This document shows, piece by piece, positions 58,060-64,000 of a DNA stretch of 64,000 bases. This DNA is from Apostichopus japonicus (Eukaryota; Echinodermata; Holothuroidea; Aspidochirotida; Stichopodidae), in contig NC_092577.1 in the NCBI RefSeq assembly GCF_037975245.1, positions 17,126,013-17,190,012 on the forward strand, in the 5' to 3' direction. Positions within the stretch are counted from its first letter, which is position 1; every line of letters begins with the position of its first letter. Below the pieces are notes generated by a model that worked only from the letters and a program-made list of their open reading frames with translations, was not told where the DNA came from and did not search any database. The translations under genes were made by a program, and so were the position numbers.

Positions 58060-58190
58060 ATCCGCCATGCGGGATTCAAAACGTCACGGCCAAACGGCAC
58101 TACCGAACCATCCTATTCTGAAAAACGAAACCCAGGTGAAGCGAGCCAAAAAAACAACATACGCCCGCCGACCTGCAGCGACAAAAAAAC
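58060..58190 (-). mobile_element. Tx1-like LINE 3' end fragment
   Basis: Matches the 3' termini at 7135-7256 and 41758 (CGGTAGTGCCGTTTGGCCG, ATCCCGCATGG). Beyond the end it reads GGATCACGTAAAAAGCAC, much like the 7.2-kb copy. 5'-truncated to about 130 bp. Confidence 0.75.
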
Positions 58191-58235
58191 GCCCAACCCC
58201 CCCCCCCCACAGAAACATTCAAGAAACTACCCAGT

Positions 58236-61170
58236 AAACATTTTGACGTCGGATCGACGTCGGGTTTAGGTCCAGATGGTCGGTTAAACGTCGGTGTCCA
58301 ACATAAGTAGTAGTTCAGACGTCGGATTGACGTCACAAATTAATCCTTTCAATTTTAGACGTCCTAACGACGGCGGATGGACGTTTGTTAATATCGTAGT
58401 TATATAAAGGTAGTCTTTCCGACGTCGGATGACAGCCCTTTAGTATACGTCGCGTTTCAATGGTCCATCCGACGCCGAAATGACCTAGTGTAATAGACCT
58501 ATAATAAAAGGTTCGTTGGATCGACGTCGGATGAACTACGTACAGGCGACGTCGCAATGAGAACGTCCCTCCGACGCTCAAACGACCATTCAGAATAGAC
58601 TAATCATAAACGGTTCGTTGGATCGACGTCGGTTTAACTACGGACAGGAGACGTCGCACTGAAAACGTCCCTCCGACGCTCAAACGACCAGTCAGAATAG
58701 ACTAATCATAAACGGTTCGTTGGATCGACGTCGGTTTAACTACGTACAGGCGACGTCGCAATGAGAACGTCCCTCCGACGCTCAAACGACCAGCCAGAAT
58801 AGACTAATCATAAACGGTTCGTTGGATCGACGTCGGTTTAACTACGGACAGGAGACGTCGCACTGAAAACGTCCCTCCGACTCTCAAACGACCAGTCAGA
58901 ATATACTAATCATAAACGGTTCGTTGGATCGACGTCGGTTCAACTGCGGACAGGAGACGTCTCACTGAGAACGTCCATCCGACGCTCAAACGACCAGTAA
59001 GAATAGACTAATCATGAACGGTACGTTGGATCGACGTCGGTTTAACTACGGACAGGAGACGTCGCACTGAGAACGTCCCTCCGACGCTCAAACGACCAGT
59101 CAGAATAGACTAATCATAAACGGTTCGTTGGAACGACGTCGGTTTAACTACGGACAGGCGACGTCGCACTGAAAACGTCCCTCCGACGCTCAAACGACCA
59201 GTCAGAGTAGTCTCATCATGAACGGTTGGTTAGATCTGCGTCCGCTCAACTACGGACTGGCGACGTCGCACTGAGAATGTCCCACCGACGCTCAAACGAC
59301 CAGTCAGAATAGACTAATCATAAACGGTTCGTTGGATCTACGTCCGCTCAACTACGGACAGGCGACGTCGCACTGAAAACGTCCCTCCGACGCTCAAACG
59401 ACCAGTCAGAGTAGTCTCATCATGAACGGTTGGTTAGATCTGCGTCCGCTCAACTACGGACTGGCGACGTCGCACTGAGAATGTCCCACCGACGCTCAAA
59501 CGACCAGTCAGAATAGACTAATCATAAACGGTTCGTTGGATCTACGTCCGCTCAACTACGGACAGGCGACGTCGCACTGAAAACGTCCCTCCGACGCTCA
59601 AACGACCAGTCAGAGTAGTCTCATCATGAACGGTTCGTTAGATCTACGTCCGCTCAACTACGGACTGGCGACGTCGCACTGAAAACGTCCCACCGACGCT
59701 CAAACGACCAGACAGAATAGACTAATCATAAACGGTTCGTTGGATCGACGTCCGTTCATCTACGGACAGGCGACGTCGCACTGAAAACGTCCTTCCGACG
59801 CTCAAACGACCAGTCAGAAAAGATTAGTCATAAACGGTTCGTTGGATCAACGTCCGCTCAACTACGGACAGGCGACGTCGCACTGAGAACGTCCCATCGA
59901 CGCTCAAACGACCAGAAAGAATAGACTAATCATAAACGGTTCGGTGGATCTGCGTCCGCTCAACTACGGACTGGCGACGTCGCACTGAGAATGTCCCACC
60001 GACGCTCAAACGACCAGTCAGAATAGACTAATCATAAACGGTTCGTTGGATCTACGTCCGCTCAACTACGGACAGGCGACGTCGCACTGAAAACGTCCCT
60101 CCGACGCTCAAACGACCAGTCAGAGTAGTCTCATCATGAACGGTTCGTTAGATCTACGTCCGCTCAACTACGGACTGGCGACGTCGCACTGAAAACGTCC
60201 CACCGACGCTCAAACGACCAGACAGAATAGACTAATCATAAACGGTTCGTTGGATCGACGTCCGTTCATCTACGGACAGGCGACGTCGCACTGAAAACGT
60301 CCTTCCGACGCTCAAACGACCAGTCAGAAAAGATTAGTCATAAACGGTTCGTTGGATCAACGTCCGCTCAACTACGGACAGGCGACGTCGCACTGAGAAC
60401 GTCCCATCGACGCTCAAACGACCAGAAAGAATAGACTAATCATAAACGGTTCGGTGGATCTACGTCCGCTCAACTACGGACAGGCGACGTCGCACTGAGA
60501 ACGTCCCATCGACGCTCAAACGACCAGTCAGAATAGACTAATCATAAACGGTTCGTTGTATCGACGTCGGTTCAACTACGGACAGGCGACGTCGCATTGA
60601 AAACGTCCATCCGACGCTCAAACGATCAGTCAGAATAGACTAATCATAAACGGTTCGTTGGATCGACGTCGGTTCAACTACGGACAGGAGACGTCGCATT
60701 GAAAACGTCCCTCCGACGCTCAAACGACCAGTCAGAATAGGTTAATCATAAACGGTTCGTTGGATCCACGTCCGCTCAACTACGGACAGGCGACGTCGCA
60801 TTGAGAACGTCCCATCGACGCTCAAACGACCGGAAAGAATATACTAATCATAAACGGTTCGTTGGATCGACGTCGGTTCAACTACGGACAGGCGACGTCG
60901 CACGGTAAATGTCTCTCCGACTTAATCATTGATATAGTTGGTTGGATCGACGTCGAATGAAGTGTCGACAAGAGACGCCATATTAAACGACGTTAAAACA
61001 ACAATTCAAAATAGACTAATCATAAACGATTCGTTGGATCGACGTCGGCTGAACTAGTTCGGTGTTGGAACGGCATTGGCGGTAGAAGTATATAAGCTTC
61101 CATCTTTATACGCTCCAATGACTATCTAGAAATATACTATATCATAAACAGTTCGTTGGATCGGTGTCGA
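58236..61170. repeat. 102-bp satellite rich in GACGTC, with higher-order structure
   Basis: About 25 units of 102 bp: GGTTCGTTGGATCGACGTCG, then AACTACGGACAGG, GACGTCGCACTGA, AACGTCCCTCCGACGCTCAA, ACGACCAGTCAGAATAGACT and AATCATAAAC. Units at both edges (58236-58600 and 60900-61170) are more diverged, as expected of an array homogenised in its middle. Variants (GATCTACGTCCGCTCAAC, GATCTGCGTCC) recur in order; the block 59580-59935 is almost identical to 60090-60445, a period of about 510 bp or five units. Confidence 0.95.
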
Positions 61171-64000
61171 ATCAATTATGAACAGCGGGCGCTTACGTGA
61201 ATACGTATACCTTCGACGTTTAATACAGTTTGTAAATATAACGTAAAATAAACATTTCGAAATACGTGTATCCGTGACATCCAACTTAACACTGGCAATT
61301 ATATGCGACTCAGACGAAAGCTGTGAAAGTACCGTCAGTATATACAACAACTTCTCGCTTATCATGCCATTATTAAGGTAAGTAAAACTTAAATGAATCC
61401 AATAAAAGGAGACATATTTTCAGTAAAATGAAACTATAGAGCAATGTTAAACATGTTAACAAGTATATTGCAAATCTACACTCGTTTTCTTCCATAACAC
61501 TTGCACTGCGAGTGAAAGAAAGAACCATATCTGGTGCAGTAATATTGAGGTAACGTTTAACTTAAATAATTGATTCGGCCATGGCAGCTCCATATAACAA
61601 TTATGAATCAAGTAATCGTTTGACGCACTAGAGCATACCTCGTTATGCCCCATCCCATATCCTCACAAACACATCCCCGACTACGCTTTTATAACACTTC
61701 CGTAGACAAATGTGCGTCGGCAGCGCTTTCATCTTCTGCTGAGCCAACGTGAAAGAGGAATGTCAGTTTTCCTAATATGCGCTGTCCAAGACTATGGTAG
61801 CGCAGAAGGGACATTGCATTGAACAGTTACCGACTTTTCTAAACCACAAACAACGGTAAATTGTCGAGTTGACGAGACGATAACGTCATAAAATTCACAA
61901 ACTTGGTATTGAATGTTGTTAATTTATTAATTTTCTGTAATTTGCTGAGTCGCACACTGAGTTGCTACTATCTCAAAAATGACAGAAATCGGAAAATGTT
62001 GACGAGATAAAGTATCTCCTTCAAGTTTCTGCAAATTGGCAGGTTACCAACTTTAACAAAACTACAAATATCTGAAAAATGTTGAGATGGTAACGTGATT
62101 CTAGAAATTGCCGTTTTGACCGTACAACCGACGGATCTCGTCAACGGATTAATTTTCTGTAATTTGAAGAGTGCCAAACTTTTTCAAAGAAAGTCGGGAA
62201 ATTAAAAAGAAAATTACTCTTCAATGATTTGACGAATTGCACTATACTAATCTCGCGAACATAGCATTATATAATTGCGTTGAATTTTGGTTGCTCCATA
62301 GTGGAATTCAGTGTTGTTGCTTGTTCATTTTTTTAATAATATTTACGAGTTGTAATTGTGCAACACGACACTTTAACGGTGGTCATAAGGGGACATGTCT
62401 CACACATTATAGAATAACTCAACTTCTTGCCAAAACTCGTGGTTCTGTCGGGTACCGACGCTTTCTTGACATGTCTGTCAAAAAGCTTATACCTGTACCA
62501 TTGGTTTAATTCTAGGTAGACTGGCCACTGTTTAGCCATGTAGTGCCCCCCCCCCCCACACACACACACAGAAACACTCATTTATAGGGAGTTTCATCCG
62601 CCATTTCCGGTCACAATCTGTTTGTTAATTTGGTGTGGGCGCTAGGGCTGTTGCCACGGCAACTCAATTTTAAATTGGAATTAATGTAAACAACATAAAA
62701 ACAGTACGACTCTTTCATACCGTTTTATATTTTCACAGCACAGCAGACTACCCCCAACCTCCGCATTAAATCTCATGTATAGGCTGGGTCATGTAATGTA
62801 TGATTAGCCATGACCCATGATAATTGGTCATATAGGCCCAATAATCACGTGCAAATAAACAAAGGGTCAAGTTTTTAATGCTTTAGTATAGGTCAGGCCC
62901 ATCTTTTAAGTGTTGCCGAGGCTGAAACTTCTAGAGTGTGGGACCTCCTTTATAGCTACTGGTTATCTGCTAACTTAGGTAGATCAAACATAGCTCCTGC
63001 GCCAGAATGCGATCTATTTTCGCGGTTATAAAACACTACCGTATTTTATTCTTAAATACGATCGTGCAAATGCCGAACCTGGCTTAAGAAATAGAAACAA
63101 AATTGACTTCTCGTTCAAAACGGTCTTTTAATGAGTCAACCATTCGGACAATTGAAAATACAAAAGATTACATTTTCTTAGCACAAAGTACGTCAGTACA
63201 AAACTGTAAACATGCAAAATAAAGCCTACATATAACGTTCGGACATTCGGTGAATTAAAGGCTGTTGACAAAAGGATCCAAACTAAATTAGAATAAATTA
63301 CTTCCAAATATTTCTTGTGCAAATAGTGTGAGCTATATCACACTAAAATTTGATAAAGATCTAAGCCTTAATAGCACGATTCTGTAGAGCTGTTACTGTT
63401 GAGTACTTGAGGCAAATTAAATTTTCCTTGACGGGGGGGGGGGGGGGGTAGTATAGCGATTACATGGGGGGAGTGCCTCTTCGACTTGCAAAATGTGTGC
63501 AAGCAAAAAGTCAAACAAAAGGTTTCATTCGACAATATTTCACACCTGCAACTTTCCATATTACACTACTTGTATAATATTTGGATCAGTATCAGATCTT
63601 TAGTTAATTCTAATTTATTCAGTTTCCGGAAACGGGGACCAAATATGCTACGTGTATCATCCCTTGCTCGTATAACTGATATGAATCCCACACGTTAGAT
63701 AAGTCACATATTCCCTTTAGTGCAAACACACGCCCTCACATATTCAACATTGAAGGTTTCCCGCGTAAATATTAACATAAATAATCACTCTCCTACACAA
63801 TGACCGGCTGGTCGAATCGTACGTACGTACAAGTATGATAAGTTGCTGTAATCATACACGTTTTACATGCACGTGTTTGATCTCGCAGCTTGCGAGGCAT
63901 GGACTATACATTGTATATATGACAAACATTCCACGTCTAACATACATTAACCGGCCGTTATAGCTATAACAAATTGATCAGCATCAAACAGGGATTTGCG
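61171..64000. other. Intergenic stretch, no recognised gene
   Basis: AT-rich; short open frames only. Poly-C with (CA)n at 62547-62572 and poly-G at 63434-63450. The phrase TTAATTTTCTGTAATTTG occurs at about 61928 and 62148, hinting at an eroded duplication. Confidence 0.5.

Noticed and set aside
58236-61170. Array resembling a CRISPR (regular repeats)
   Set aside because: Units are about 102 bp and contiguous without unique spacers, no cas genes are nearby and the context is eukaryotic; it is a satellite.
1-64000. tRNA genes
   Set aside because: I looked for GGTTCGA-type B boxes paired with A boxes and found none convincing; a covariance-model scan would be needed to exclude them.

Overview
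The window is eukaryotic, most likely a marine invertebrate. There are no bacterial operons. It is AT-rich with many poly-G/poly-C and AT microsatellites, it carries 5S rRNA gene copies with a Pol III-type T-run terminator, and it is packed with animal transposon families (Tx1-like and CR1/L2-like LINEs, a Helentron, a CACTA-like transposase, hAT-like elements, a Polinton-type DNA polymerase). I recognise no intact host protein gene, and I cannot name the species from sequence alone.

Layout. 1-3515: Tx1-like LINE on the minus strand (zinc-knuckle ORF1, endonuclease and RT), running off the left edge. 3.5-7 kb: mostly non-coding, with a CACGTGTGTGAC-rich stretch and a 95-bp tandem repeat. 7.1-12.3 kb: a LINE 3' end, unidentified coding-like relics and a broken CACTA-like transposase. 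13-19.5 kb: MITE-like inverted repeats, a 16-bp microsatellite, a foldback element carrying a U2-headed SINE, and a 51-bp minisatellite. 19.5-24.1 kb: a short-unit 5S rDNA cluster invaded by a different Tx1-clade LINE. 26.4-40.1 kb: a very large Helentron-like element on the minus strand (OTU-like domain, Rep, PIF1 helicase, endonuclease, RPA-like protein), itself hit by a 4.7-kb TIR transposon and two SINEs. 41.7-44.2 kb: second copy of the first LINE. 45.9-47 kb: nested MITEs with 8-bp target duplications. 47.1-51.9 kb: a second helicase relic and a degenerate Polinton-type DNA polymerase B. 52-57.2 kb: a tandemly duplicated non-coding unit, one copy split by a 1.4-kb hAT-like element and the other by a CR1/L2-type LINE. 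57.6-58.2 kb: FLYWCH-like fragment and a LINE 3' end. 58.2-61.2 kb: a 102-bp satellite rich in GACGTC with a higher-order period near 510 bp. 61.2-64 kb: nothing recognisable.

How the parts relate. Almost everything is nested mobile DNA, and insertion order can be read from target duplications. The Helentron was present before the two SINEs (one with a clear 14-bp TSD, one with a short ambiguous 7-bp match) and the 4.7-kb transposon (TSD CCT). A larger MITE contains a smaller member of its own family. The 52-57 kb unit was duplicated before each copy was hit separately. Most promising as under-described systems: (1) the 4.7-kb transposon encoding an unusual protein with a cysteine-rich tail, (2) a SINE family headed by the 5' end of U2 snRNA, and (3) the LINE that sits inside 5S rRNA genes, with ORF1 beginning at the 5S junction.
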